Of a DNA stretch of 64,000 nucleotides, positions 51,674-60,160 are shown one piece after another. The notes beneath the pieces are model-generated. The model was not told the DNA's origin. It was given only the letters and a program-made list of their open reading frames with translations, and searched no databases. This DNA comes from Rubellicoccus peritrichatus (lineage in GTDB: Bacteria > Verrucomicrobiota > Verrucomicrobiia > Opitutales > Cerasicoccaceae), in contig NZ_CP136920.1 in NCBI RefSeq assembly GCF_033100135.1, positions 5,451,001 through 5,515,000 of the forward strand. Reading direction: 5' to 3'. Position 1 is the first letter of the stretch. Each line of letters opens with the position of its first letter. The translations under genes were made by a program, and so were the position numbers.

Positions 51674-52846
51674 ATGAATCCACCAATCACACAGAGCACA
51701 AACTGGAGTTATCCAAATCAAATACGATTTGGTATCGGAAGAATCAATGAATTAGCCGAAGCATGTCACACTCTGAAGATCAAAAGCCCTCTGCTTGTGA
51801 CAGACCCAGGACTGGCTGCTTTACCGATGATCGCCAACGCTATCGAACAATGCAAAATAACAGGGCTGGGCATTGATGTGTTTTCAAAAATCAAAGGTAA
51901 CCCAACTGAAAACAACGTAGCTGATGGTCTTGCAGCTTTAAAGAACGGACAACACGACGGTGTCATCGCCTTTGGCGGTGGTTCGGCTCTGGACGTTGGT
52001 AAGGTCATTGCTTTCATGGCTGGACAGACGCGACCGATGTGGGACTTTGAAGACATCGACGATTGGTGGACACGCGCGGATACGGCCGGAATCCTCCCGG
52101 TAATCACAATCCCAACTACCGCGGGAACCGGCTCGGAAGTTGGTCGTGCCGGGGTGATCAGCCAGCAAAACACTGGAGCCAAAAAAGTTATTTTTCACCC
52201 AAAGATGATGCCATCCATCGTCATCAGCGATCCGGAGCTTTGTGTTGGGCTGCCAGCAAATCTGACTGCATGGACCGGAATGGATGCGCTGGCACATTGC
52301 CTCGAAGCTTATTGCGCGAATGGCTTTCACCCAATGGCGGATGGTATTGCACTGGAGGGCATCGCACTCGTCCATCGTTACTTGCAACGCGCAGTGGAAA
52401 ACGGAACCGATCTTGAAGCACGCGCCGGCATGCTCGCAGCCGCCTCAATGGGAGCAACTGCTTTTCAAAAAGGTCTGGGCGCAATCCACGCCCTATCCCA
52501 TCCAGTCGGTGCACTTTATGATACACATCATGGTCTGACCAACGCAGTCTTCATGCCCTACGTATTAAGGTTCAACCAAACTGCCATCGAACAAAAATGT
52601 GAGCGGATTGCACGCTATTTGAATCTACCCGATCCATCGTTTGAAGCATTCTTTCAATGGATCATTGATCTGCGTGTGGCACTAAAGATTCCGCACTCGC
52701 TTGATCAACTCATCAAGGATGATTCACGTTTTGAAGACCTCGCCAGCATGGCAGTAGTAGACCCAACTGCAGGTGGAAATCCCATCAGGCTGACAAAGAA
52801 AAACTGCCTCGAACTCTATCGATCAAGCTACGATGGCGAGTTTTGA
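51674..52846 (+). CDS. Iron-containing alcohol dehydrogenase
   Basis: 390 residues from the ATG at 51674. GVIAFGGGSALDVGKVIAFM (NAD-binding), IPTTAGTGSEVGRAGVIS, the metal-binding region WTGMDALAHCLEAYCANGFH and HALSHPVGALYDTHHGLTNA mark group III ADHs. Co-directional with the aldehyde dehydrogenase. An alcohol-to-aldehyde step is needed if the glutamylated substrate carries a hydroxyl group, as with ethanolamine. Confidence 0.92.
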   Translation: MNPPITQSTNWSYPNQIRFGIGRINELAEACHTLKIKSPLLVTDPGLAALPMIANAIEQCKITGLGIDVFSKIKGNPTENNVADGLAALKNGQHDGVIAFGGGSALDVGKVIAFMAGQTRPMWDFEDIDDWWTRADTAGILPVITIPTTAGTGSEVGRAGVISQQNTGAKKVIFHPKMMPSIVISDPELCVGLPANLTAWTGMDALAHCLEAYCANGFHPMADGIALEGIALVHRYLQRAVENGTDLEARAGMLAAASMGATAFQKGLGAIHALSHPVGALYDTHHGLTNAVFMPYVLRFNQTAIEQKCERIARYLNLPDPSFEAFFQWIIDLRVALKIPHSLDQLIKDDSRFEDLASMAVVDPTAGGNPIRLTKKNCLELYRSSYDGEF

Positions 52847-52987
52847 AAACACAACCTGGTCGTTATTGGCGAGCTAGAGCTAACAGAGATTCAAATTATA
52901 AGCATGATGAGGCCCGAAGGGCTGGCAGGCTGTTTGTGAGAGAAAGCTGGTAATTCGTGAAATATTATTCAGGAATAGACCGCTTAA

Positions 52988-53926
52988 GTGAATACACCGC
53001 ATAAACCTGAACGTTTCCGAGATCATCTCTTCCGTCGTCTGACATGGGAAGAGCTGGACACGGGCTACCTGCGGCATCTGGTTGAGCTGGCCCGGACCGA
53101 AGACCTCGAAGGCTCTGGACTCAAAGCGACTCCAGCTGCCCCTCGCGATGTCACAACTGAAACGATTTCCGAATCAGCTACGGGCAAGGCAGAGCTCACT
53201 ACCCGCACAGCAATTCATCTCGCAGGACTGAATCTCGTGCCCTTGATTATTGAAGTCTATGGCGACGGCTGCGAGTGGCACCCCAAAGCCAAAGATGGCG
53301 ATTCAATCCAAGCTGGCGCAGTCATTGGAGAGCTTTCCGGCAAGGCCAAGGTCATTCTGCAGTGTGAGCGCATCCTTTTGAATTTCCTCCAGCACCTGTC
53401 CGGCATCGCAACCCATACAGCGCGCCATGTTGATGCACTTGGTTGGAGCCAGACACGGCTGCTCGACACACGCAAGACCACCCCCGGTTTTCGTATGCTG
53501 GAAAAATACGCAGTTGCTTGCGGAGGTGGGTGGAATCATCGCCTTGGACTTTTTGACCGAGTGATGCTCAAGGACAATCACCTCGCGGCAAGCCATGCTA
53601 CCGCAGGTGAACGACTCGCTGAGGCTGTGCGTTTGGCTCGTCGCCAAAATCCCTCTCTGGCCATTGAAGTCGAAGTTGACTCGCTGGAACAAATCCCGCC
53701 CGTACTGGAAGCCGAAGCCGATATCATTTTACTGGATAACTTTTCAACTCCGGAGCTGGTCGAAGCGGTTTCCCTGATTGGCGAGCGAGCCTACACGGAA
53801 GCTTCCGGAGGCGTAACGCTCGAGAGCCTGCCGGAACTTGGCGGTCTGGGGCTGGACTTCATTTCCTGTGGAGGTTTGATTCACCAAAGCACCTGGATTG
53901 ACATCGGACTGGATTGGAAAAAATAA
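52988..53926 (+). CDS. nadC: Nicotinate-nucleotide pyrophosphorylase (quinolinate PRTase)
   Basis: Makes nicotinate mononucleotide from quinolinate and PRPP in NAD synthesis. 312 residues from a GTG start. Motifs: CERILLNFLQHLSGIATHTA, LLDTRKTTPGFRMLEKYAV, GGGWNHRLGLFDRVMLKDNH, EVEVDSLEQ, LLDNFSTPELVEAV and EASGGVTLESL. The N-terminal 30-residue extension is unusual but modest. It ends 2 nt before birA. Confidence 0.95.
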   Translation: MNTPHKPERFRDHLFRRLTWEELDTGYLRHLVELARTEDLEGSGLKATPAAPRDVTTETISESATGKAELTTRTAIHLAGLNLVPLIIEVYGDGCEWHPKAKDGDSIQAGAVIGELSGKAKVILQCERILLNFLQHLSGIATHTARHVDALGWSQTRLLDTRKTTPGFRMLEKYAVACGGGWNHRLGLFDRVMLKDNHLAASHATAGERLAEAVRLARRQNPSLAIEVEVDSLEQIPPVLEAEADIILLDNFSTPELVEAVSLIGERAYTEASGGVTLESLPELGGLGLDFISCGGLIHQSTWIDIGLDWKK

Positions 53927-53928
53927 TT

Positions 53929-54936
53929 ATGAGTGAGGATATTAACATAGCAATCGTCGCTGCATTGATTGATGCCCAGCCTGGTTATTTATCCGGAAGC
54001 TCACTTGCGGACAGCCTTGAATTATCACGAGTCAGCATCAAGGCCCACATGGATCAACTCAAAAACGAAGGGCTGCGCATAGAAGCAATTCGCAACCGTG
54101 GCTACCGGCTCATCTCTTTGCCGGAGTCGCTGCATCCTTCCGTTCTCGAAGCCATGCTGCGTCATGAGCGTGTTACAGCGGATTTTCGTTTCTATAAGTC
54201 AATAGACAGCACGAATACTGAGGCCGAGCGTGCGCTGGCCGACGGCTGCCCCACTCCACTTGTTATTGCTGCAGGGCATCAAACCAAAGGACGCGGCAGA
54301 CTGGGACGCGAATGGTTCAGTGAAGACCCTGGCAATATCTACATGAGCTTTGTCTTCCGGCCACATCTCGCACCAAGTCGGATGCAACGCTTCACCCTCT
54401 GGATGGGTCTCGAGCTTTGTGCAGAGCTGCACGATCAATTTGACGCACCGCTCATGTTGAAATGGCCAAACGATCTTGTTGCAAACGGTAAGAAGGTGGC
54501 AGGCATCCTGACTGAGGCTCGTATCGATTCTGACCAAACCCGTGACCTGGTTCTCGGTTGCGGAATCAATATCAACAGCAACATGGACAACTGGCCCGAG
54601 GAAATCCGCCAACGTGCAACCACCCTGTCTCAGCTAAAGGGTACAGCATTGGATATCAATCAGTTGGGAGCAGCACTCATCCGCCGTGGCCTTAATGCCT
54701 ATGACGCCTTCGTCGATGGCAGCTACGAAAAGGATTTTGATTCACGATGGCACCGCTTCAATGCCCTTGAAGGGCAGACCGTTACCATCACTGACCACCA
54801 TGGTGACCATATCGGAACCATTGAAGGCATCGATGAAGCAGGCGCCCTCTTGATGCGCGACAAGTCAGGCATCACCAAAACATATCAGGCTGGTGATGTC
54901 ACCTTATCCGGAGGACTCAAGCCGTGGGTCGCATGA
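53929..54936 (+). CDS. birA: Biotin-protein ligase / biotin repressor
   Basis: 335 residues. The N-terminal winged HTH (about 1-65, LSGSSLADSLELSRVSIKAH) indicates a repressor-type BirA. The ligase domain has STNTEAERALADG, GHQTKGRGRLGREWFSEDPG (biotin/adenylate site), LKWPNDLVANGKKVAGILTE and VLGCGININSNMDNWPEE. The C-terminal SH3-like part is present. The ATG at 53929 restores the usual N-terminus. Confidence 0.94.
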   Translation: MSEDINIAIVAALIDAQPGYLSGSSLADSLELSRVSIKAHMDQLKNEGLRIEAIRNRGYRLISLPESLHPSVLEAMLRHERVTADFRFYKSIDSTNTEAERALADGCPTPLVIAAGHQTKGRGRLGREWFSEDPGNIYMSFVFRPHLAPSRMQRFTLWMGLELCAELHDQFDAPLMLKWPNDLVANGKKVAGILTEARIDSDQTRDLVLGCGININSNMDNWPEEIRQRATTLSQLKGTALDINQLGAALIRRGLNAYDAFVDGSYEKDFDSRWHRFNALEGQTVTITDHHGDHIGTIEGIDEAGALLMRDKSGITKTYQAGDVTLSGGLKPWVA

Positions 54937-54946
54937 CACGAGCCAT

Positions 54947-55138
54947 GTTTTCAAACCTCTGTATTTTGTATGTGGTCACTTTAGGTAGGGCGTAGTCTCC
55001 AGACAAGCCGAACACTGCCCCTGAGCATCGCTGCTTTTCTCGACAACAACGTTCGGCTTGTCTGGAGACTACGCCCTACCTTCCATCAAACTGCTCCAAA
55101 AGCTAACAAGATGAAAAATACCGAGATTTGAAAACACA
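54947..55138. mobile_element. MITE-like palindromic element, left copy
   Basis: About 190 bp. Ends GTTTTCAAACCTCTGTATTT and its inverted partner ATACCGAGATTTGAAAAC form terminal inverted repeats. Inside is a second inverted pair, GGTAGGGCGTAGTCTCCAGA... and ...TCTGGAGACTACGCCCTACC. A nearly identical copy in opposite orientation lies at 56459-56654. It sits between the convergent genes birA and the 50-aa ORF. No transposase inside. Confidence 0.8.
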
Positions 55139-55147
55139 ATGCTCGCC

Positions 55148-55300
55148 TTAGTGCTTTGGCTTCTTTGTCTCGTCAGTAAAATCAAACTCACCTGTACGTG
55201 AAATCTGGCGCAGAATCCTCTGTCCGTTTGATGTATCGATGAGCGAAAAGCCCATAATCTCGCGGATCCATTGAAGGGTATTTATGATCCAATTCTTCAT
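55148..55300 (-). CDS. 50-residue protein with strong ribosome site
   Basis: A small ORF on the minus strand: MKNWIINTLQWIREIMGFSL, then IDTSNGQRILRQISRTGEFD and a charged tail ending KKPKH. AAGGAGG lies 8 nt upstream of the ATG, the best ribosome site in this part of the window. The first half could form an amphipathic helix; the rest is polar. It ends 10 bp from the left MITE-like element and is divergent from the aldo/keto reductase. No family recognised. Confidence 0.6.
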   Translation of the reverse strand: MKNWIINTLQWIREIMGFSLIDTSNGQRILRQISRTGEFDFTDETKKPKH

Positions 55301-55519
55301 TCCGGGACCTCCTTTTCTTGATAACAGGGATGACTATACACCTTTTGTTACGGAAATGCAACATTTTTGTAACATTTGTAAAATCTTGTTCTACAACAGT
55401 AAATGCACTTTAGATGTAAATCAGAATCGCATTTGCTTTTTCACGCCTAAAGGGGAAACATTACACCCTTTGGCTGATCTTACCTCAGCCCGATAGTAAC
55501 CTTTTAAATAAAACTGAAT
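55301..55519. promoter_or_regulatory. Divergent spacer, AT-rich
   Basis: Between the small ORF and the reductase. Shows GTTAC (55347) and GTAAC (55369) as a loose inverted repeat within repeated AACATTT words. No clear promoter boxes assigned. Confidence 0.3.
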
Positions 55520-56437
55520 ATGGAATCAATAAGCCTCGGAAAAAGCGATCTGATGTCTTCACGCCTTGTATACGGCTGCATGAGACTGGTCGGAGACAAT
55601 TCAAGCGAAATCCGTAATAATGGAAAAGTAGCAGTTCGCACCGCAATCGACGAGGGCTATACGCATTTTGACCACGCAGATATCTATGGAAAAGGTAAGT
55701 GTGAGGAACTTTTCGCTGAAGTCCTCAAAGAAACACCGGGTCTCCGTGATCGAATTATTCTTACCAGCAAATGTGCTGTCCGCTTTAAAGGCGATCCCAA
55801 CGAGGACGATCCCAATCGTTACGACTTCAACAAAACCTACATCAAGGAAAGTGTTGATGGTATCCTGAGCCGACTTGATATAGATCATCTCGACATACTC
55901 CTTCTGCATCGTCCTGATTTTCTTTTCGATGCAGAGGATGTAGCGGATACTTTTCAAGGTCTACAAACGGCGGGCAAAGTGCTGAACTTTGGAGTGAGCA
56001 ACTTCACTCCTTCACAAGTCAGCCTGCTTCAGTCCCGTTGCTCGATGCCGCTATTGGTGAACCAGGTTGAAATCAACATCCACAACATCAGTTCCATACT
56101 AGACGGCACTTTGGATCAATGTCAGGAGTTGAATATCTCCCCCCAAGCCTGGTGCCCTATTGGCGGAGTCGCCTATGCGGCATGGGGAAATACTTTTACC
56201 GTAGAGGAGGAGACACGCATCAAGTTTGAATTCGATCGACAATCCAAAAAGTACGATACTGAAGACTGGATCATCATGCTGGCCTGGCTTTTGAAGCATC
56301 CTTCGAAAATCCTTCCAATCGTTGGATCAACAACTCCCGCCCGCATCAAAGCGGCCAAGAAGGCACTGGATCTCAACTACACCCATGAGGATTGGTACGC
56401 CCTGATGGAAGCACGCACGGGAAAAGCTTACGCGTAA
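55520..56437 (+). CDS. Aldo/keto reductase
   Basis: 305 residues, NADPH-dependent (alpha/beta)8 reductase resembling YdhF. The catalytic tetrad is visible: D and Y in FDHADIYGKG, K in ILTSKCAV, H in LLLHRPD. NFGVSNFTPSQVSLL and a late PIVGSTTPARIKAA bind the cofactor. It is a single gene between two inverted MITE-like elements. Confidence 0.92.
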   Translation: MESISLGKSDLMSSRLVYGCMRLVGDNSSEIRNNGKVAVRTAIDEGYTHFDHADIYGKGKCEELFAEVLKETPGLRDRIILTSKCAVRFKGDPNEDDPNRYDFNKTYIKESVDGILSRLDIDHLDILLLHRPDFLFDAEDVADTFQGLQTAGKVLNFGVSNFTPSQVSLLQSRCSMPLLVNQVEINIHNISSILDGTLDQCQELNISPQAWCPIGGVAYAAWGNTFTVEEETRIKFEFDRQSKKYDTEDWIIMLAWLLKHPSKILPIVGSTTPARIKAAKKALDLNYTHEDWYALMEARTGKAYA

Positions 56438-56458
56438 ACAGAGCCTAAGCTTAGGCTG

Positions 56459-56654
56459 TGGTTTTCAAACCTCGGTATTTTTCATCTTGTTAGATTTTGG
56501 AGCAGTTTGATGGAAGGTAGGGCGCAGTCTCCAGACAAGCCGAACGTTGTTGTCGAGAAAAGCAGCGATGCTCAGAGGCAGTGTTCGGCTTGTCTGGAGA
56601 CTGCGCCCTACCTCAAGTGACCACATACAAAGTACAGAAGTTTAAAAACACAGC
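56459..56654. mobile_element. MITE-like palindromic element, right copy
   Basis: Inverted copy of 54947-55138, about 95% identical by eye; the arms read GTAGGGCGCAGTCTCCAGAC and the 30-bp middle AGCAGCGATGCTCAG is the complement of the left copy. Its termini, AGGCTGTG-GTTTTCAAACC and GTTTAAAAACACAGCCT, extend the inverted repeat. It lies between the convergent genes for the reductase and truA. Confidence 0.8.
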
Positions 56655-56679
56655 CTAGAACACTCTAACTCCAATAAAC

Positions 56680-57447
56680 TCACCTAGCATCATAGAAAAC
56701 CTTCTCCAGCCAAAGGCCATTGGCAGGAGCGGTTTGGATACGATAAGGGCGCTGGCGGCTTTTGAATATCGCCTCAAGCTCATCGGGAGACAGCTTCCCG
56801 AGACCAACTTCAACCAGGGAGCCAGTCAAAGACCGAACCATCTTATAAAGATAACCGCTGGCTTCAGTTGTTAGTGTGAGATGTGAGCCGCGCTTAGAGA
56901 TTTCCAAACGACGCATGTCCTTGACTGGATTGTCAGTCGAACCATCACCACGATTGGCTCCAAACGCAGTAAAGTCATGCTTCCCGAGTAAGCGCCGAGC
57001 CGCGTCGTTCATGGCTTCGATATCCAGCCGCCTCCTGCCCATGGACCAGCAATAACGCGACTCCCACGGAGGTGCATCACCATGATAAATGCGATAAACA
57101 TAGCGTTTACCCGTTGCGGAAAAACGGGCATGAAAGTCAGGTTTCGCCCGGTCAACACGAACAATCTGAATACTTGCAGGTATTCCGCACTTTAAAGCGC
57201 GCCCCAAGTGCTCCGGTGGATGTTTCCAAACACCATCAAAGTGAAAGACTTGAGCTTTGGCATGCACCCCGGCATCGGTTCGCCCACTACCGTGAATTCG
57301 GACAGGTTGTGAAAAGATTTCACCAAGACGGGCTTCGATAAAATCCTGTACGGTATTCCCACCCGGCTGACTCTGCCAACCATGTAATTCGCTTCCATCA
57401 TAAGCGCAAACGGCACGCCATCGCTTTGCTTTATCACTCACTTTCAA
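56680..57447 (-). CDS. truA: tRNA pseudouridine(38-40) synthase
   Basis: Isomerises uridines 38-40 in the tRNA anticodon arm. 255 residues. CAYDGSELHGWQSQPGGNTV, the catalytic aspartate in GSGRTDAGVHAKAQVFHFD, YVYRIYHG, LLGKHDFTAFGANRG and SGYLYKMVRSLTGSLVEVGL are all canonical. Confidence 0.96.
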   Translation of the reverse strand: MKVSDKAKRWRAVCAYDGSELHGWQSQPGGNTVQDFIEARLGEIFSQPVRIHGSGRTDAGVHAKAQVFHFDGVWKHPPEHLGRALKCGIPASIQIVRVDRAKPDFHARFSATGKRYVYRIYHGDAPPWESRYCWSMGRRRLDIEAMNDAARRLLGKHDFTAFGANRGDGSTDNPVKDMRRLEISKRGSHLTLTTEASGYLYKMVRSLTGSLVEVGLGKLSPDELEAIFKSRQRPYRIQTAPANGLWLEKVFYDAR

Positions 57448-57537
57448 CTCAGCCTACAAATGCCAGGGGCGGCTGCCACAAAATTCCAAAAGTATCTTGA
57501 AGGTTGGTTGGTCCAGCATCATGCCTGACTGCCATCC

Positions 57538-57638
57538 AATATATCAAGTATATCAAACAGAGCCCAATGATCCAAATGATCAAACAGATCAAGGGTATCA
57601 AGCCGATCAATTGACGGATTTTTTCGGTGTGTTATAAT
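57538..57638 (+). promoter_or_regulatory. 9-bp repeat array fused to a promoter, copy 2
   Basis: Eight 9-bp units: CCAATATAT, CAAGTATAT, CAAACAGAG, CCCAATGAT, CCAAATGAT, CAAACAGAT, CAAGGGTAT, CAAGCCGAT. The next CAA continues into TTGACG (57611-57616), then 16 bp and TATAAT (57633-57638). The -35 is 5/6 and the -10 is 6/6. Start expected near 57645. No protein gene follows on this strand, so the promoter points at the RNA candidate below. Confidence 0.7.
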
Positions 57639-57644
57639 CGGTGG

Positions 57645-57975
57645 CATGAACACACAGCGAATATACAAACCACCTTAGCCATGCTTCCCGAAAACACGAA
57701 TGGTGATTAACGGTTTTCCATCACGCGATTTTGCCTCGGCAAGATCGGATTCGATTCAGTTTTAAATCAAGGACCGGGTTAATGTGAGGAAGACTTTTCC
57801 ACGAGTGGTTTTTCGGCTGTCGTCGCAGGAGTTTAAAAGCTCCGACAAATCAGCCACGCTTGCCCAGGTGCGCAAGTGTGGGACCGCCCAAGTCTTAAAC
57901 GATTAGACGAACAAAAGCTGGAGGTTGCACTCTACGCGAGACTTATCGCCGGACGGTAAACGTTCTTTGACAGTC
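57645..57975 (+). ncRNA. Candidate structured RNA
   Basis: A gene-free stretch downstream of a near-consensus promoter, dense in hairpins: GTGAT/ATCAC (near 57691), TTGCC/GGCAA (near 57732), GGCTG (57815-57819) with CAGCC (57851-57855) enclosing GTC/GAC and GGAG/CTCC, and CTTGC (57859-57863) with GCAAG (57872-57876). It does not match tmRNA, RNase P, 6S or SRP RNA consensus by eye. The 3' end is uncertain; no T-tract terminator was found. Boundaries are estimates. Confidence 0.45.
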
Positions 57976-57980
57976 AAGTT

Positions 57981-58014
57981 AGAAGCGCTGAACGCTGAGT
58001 GCTAAATGCGCAGT
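57981..58014. repeat. Heptamer array, inverted relative to 13400
   Basis: Complement reads GCGCATTTAGCA-CTCAGCG-TTCAGCG, the same 7-bp words as TTTAGCG-TTTAGCA at 13400-13427. Confidence 0.6.
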
Positions 58015-58072
58015 GCGTGCTGACGTGTGCCCGAAACAAACATGTCTCAGGCTTGAACAGCATGAGAAATGC

Positions 58073-60160
58073 CTATTGCGAAAAGACTGGTTTGTCGCCG
58101 CTGAAATCAATCATGGTCTCTTTGCCATCGTTTGACTTCAGGACAACGAAATCTCTTTTTGCATCAACGATATGCCACTTGGTATCACCTTGTTTCAGTG
58201 ATGGCCACAAAAGACTATAAATAGTAAATGCACTTGCAGGAGTTTCAGTCGATGCAGTCATATGACTCTGAGGTTTATAGCCTTTCGGAATGTACTTCGC
58301 AGTGACCGGTACGGCAAATTCGCTGCTTACCTCATAACTTAAGGTATTTTCAACTGCCCAAAGTTGAGTCGTGAGCCATGAGCCACCTTTGTTTATTTCA
58401 ACGATGTTTTCATCGCTAAGCAATGCTGGCGGTTCCACGCTATGCAAAAGCCATTGAATATTCCCTGGCTCTGACAAATTGACTTGATCACGGATGACGA
58501 AAAAGCGTTTTCCAAGCATCAAGATGTCACGTTGTGCCAGTTCGACTACGGCAAGCTTACTATTGCCGCGATAGGCAGTTGTCGCATCTCCGCGTACCCA
58601 AACCATGGATGCATCATCAACAAAGCCTGTGATTTCACCTTTGGCATTTTTGTCCTGAACCGGTTGTCCCTCCTTATTAATAAGAAGCGCATTCTTGGAC
58701 AGAGTTTGCCGGGTGTGGCCCTTGTGGTGAGGACTCCGATGATACTCACGGTAGCCTGAATTAATTGCCAGCGGCTCTCCGTAAGCACTCAGGATAAATG
58801 CATTCTGATCGGCATGGCTGTGGCTGTATGAACCATACGGGCTCGATTTAAACTGCAGGAAAATGTCCTCATCCGGTGCCCCCAGGTTGGAATGCATGGC
58901 AACCCACCCAATGTCCTGAAAGTATTTGCTTTGGGGAAGCTCGGATAAAGGCAGAGCCTCGGGCAGTGGATAATCATGGACGAGAAAGTCGCGCAGCAAA
59001 TACTCAACCGGTGTTGGGTATTTTCGCCAAAGCTTGAACTCCATGTCCTCCTCTGGCAGGGGACGGGAATCCATATAGAGATCGGCATAGGAACGAAGAT
59101 AACCATCATTGAATATCCTTGCTGCGTGATTGACTGCATCATAAATACCTGGCTCCATTCCAATGACTCCAGCCACCGGGATGTCACCAAATGCAGTCGC
59201 TCGCCAGGGTGTTTGGAAATAAACGGGGAAGTAAAATGTGTTCTTCCAAAATGGCTGCGAATATGCCTCAGGGTCTTTGATCAGAAGCAAGCCATCTTGA
59301 AAGCCGACATGTTCGATTACTCCACGCCAATAGGCCATGCCCTCAGCCCAACCGCCATCATCACCTCCCCAGGGAGGAAACTGGTCCTGGTAAAAACGGT
59401 AGGCAAACGCAAACCAATCCTTGGCTTCGGGGATGTCGTCCCATAGTGCAAGCCCCATCAGCCCCATCATCGGCATAAAACGAACTGGATGGCTGGAAGG
59501 CTCGATCAACAATGAGTTGCGAACCAACAAGCCGGTTCTCTTATCAAGGATGTGTTGGAAAGAAAGCGAACCCCGGACCTGAAACATAGTCACGATTTTC
59601 TGACGCTCTGCTTCCGTAAACTCTTCGCGTATCTGATCATAGACTTCAGGCAGGAGGCGAAGCAGACGAAAGTTCGTTTCGTCGTTGTACTCGATGCCTG
59701 TTGTTCCTTCAGGGTCCCAGTCAGTAACCTTGAGCAAGAAATCACGTGATTTCTTCAGATAAACCTCTTCGCCAGTCACGCGCCAAATGATCGTCGCTGT
59801 GGATGCAATACCCGCAACGAGATTGGAGGTATCCTGAGCTTTTCTCCAGGCATCAGTCTTCGCCGAAGTTCGCTTCCTGGGATCTGAATCACCAAAAGAC
59901 TCCGGCTCTTCCGGAAAAGGCGTTTCCAGATATTTCTCATCGAAACCCTTTTTGATGTTCTGAAAAAAGGCCTTCCCCTCACCTATCGTACAATAATCAC
60001 GAAATGCGTTCTGCTGATCCTTGAGAATCCAGGTTCTCGGTGGCGTGTCAGGAATATCCGGCAAGGATTCGGGCCGCTGCCAGTTCTGCCCGTTTAAAGG
60101 ACACAGCAACACCGCAACAGGAAGTGAAACGCTTAAAGCAATTTTGATAATTCGATTCAT
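58073..60160 (-). CDS. Heparinase II/III-type polysaccharide lyase (exported)
   Basis: 695 residues: signal peptide (IALSVSLPVAVLLCPLNGQ), an (alpha/alpha) toroid of DUF4962 type (about 90-380, with DTSNLVAGIASTATIIWRVT, EYNDETNFRLLRLLPEVYD, RNSLLIEPSSHPVRFMPMMG) and a C-terminal beta-sandwich domain with SYSHSHADQNAFILSAYGEP and the HHKGHTRQTLSKNALLIN stretch, where lyases of this group have catalytic His/Tyr residues. It should cleave uronate-containing polysaccharide in the periplasm or outside. It overlaps the upstream DUF2264 gene by 1 nt (TAATG). Confidence 0.85.
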   Translation of the reverse strand: MNRIIKIALSVSLPVAVLLCPLNGQNWQRPESLPDIPDTPPRTWILKDQQNAFRDYCTIGEGKAFFQNIKKGFDEKYLETPFPEEPESFGDSDPRKRTSAKTDAWRKAQDTSNLVAGIASTATIIWRVTGEEVYLKKSRDFLLKVTDWDPEGTTGIEYNDETNFRLLRLLPEVYDQIREEFTEAERQKIVTMFQVRGSLSFQHILDKRTGLLVRNSLLIEPSSHPVRFMPMMGLMGLALWDDIPEAKDWFAFAYRFYQDQFPPWGGDDGGWAEGMAYWRGVIEHVGFQDGLLLIKDPEAYSQPFWKNTFYFPVYFQTPWRATAFGDIPVAGVIGMEPGIYDAVNHAARIFNDGYLRSYADLYMDSRPLPEEDMEFKLWRKYPTPVEYLLRDFLVHDYPLPEALPLSELPQSKYFQDIGWVAMHSNLGAPDEDIFLQFKSSPYGSYSHSHADQNAFILSAYGEPLAINSGYREYHRSPHHKGHTRQTLSKNALLINKEGQPVQDKNAKGEITGFVDDASMVWVRGDATTAYRGNSKLAVVELAQRDILMLGKRFFVIRDQVNLSEPGNIQWLLHSVEPPALLSDENIVEINKGGSWLTTQLWAVENTLSYEVSSEFAVPVTAKYIPKGYKPQSHMTASTETPASAFTIYSLLWPSLKQGDTKWHIVDAKRDFVVLKSNDGKETMIDFSGDKPVFSQ

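Noticed and set aside
7367-57974. ACTGTCAAAGAAC at 7367 and its complement at 57962 as possible attachment sites
   Set aside because: A 13-bp match is expected many times by chance between two 64-kb strands, and neither site borders an integrase.
57645-57975. tmRNA, RNase P RNA or 6S RNA
   Set aside because: No tag reading frame with CCA end, no GAGGAAAGTCC-type core and no long central-bubble hairpin could be matched.
13311-58014. CRISPR array
   Set aside because: The arrays have 7 to 10-bp units without spacers of constant length, and no cas gene is present.
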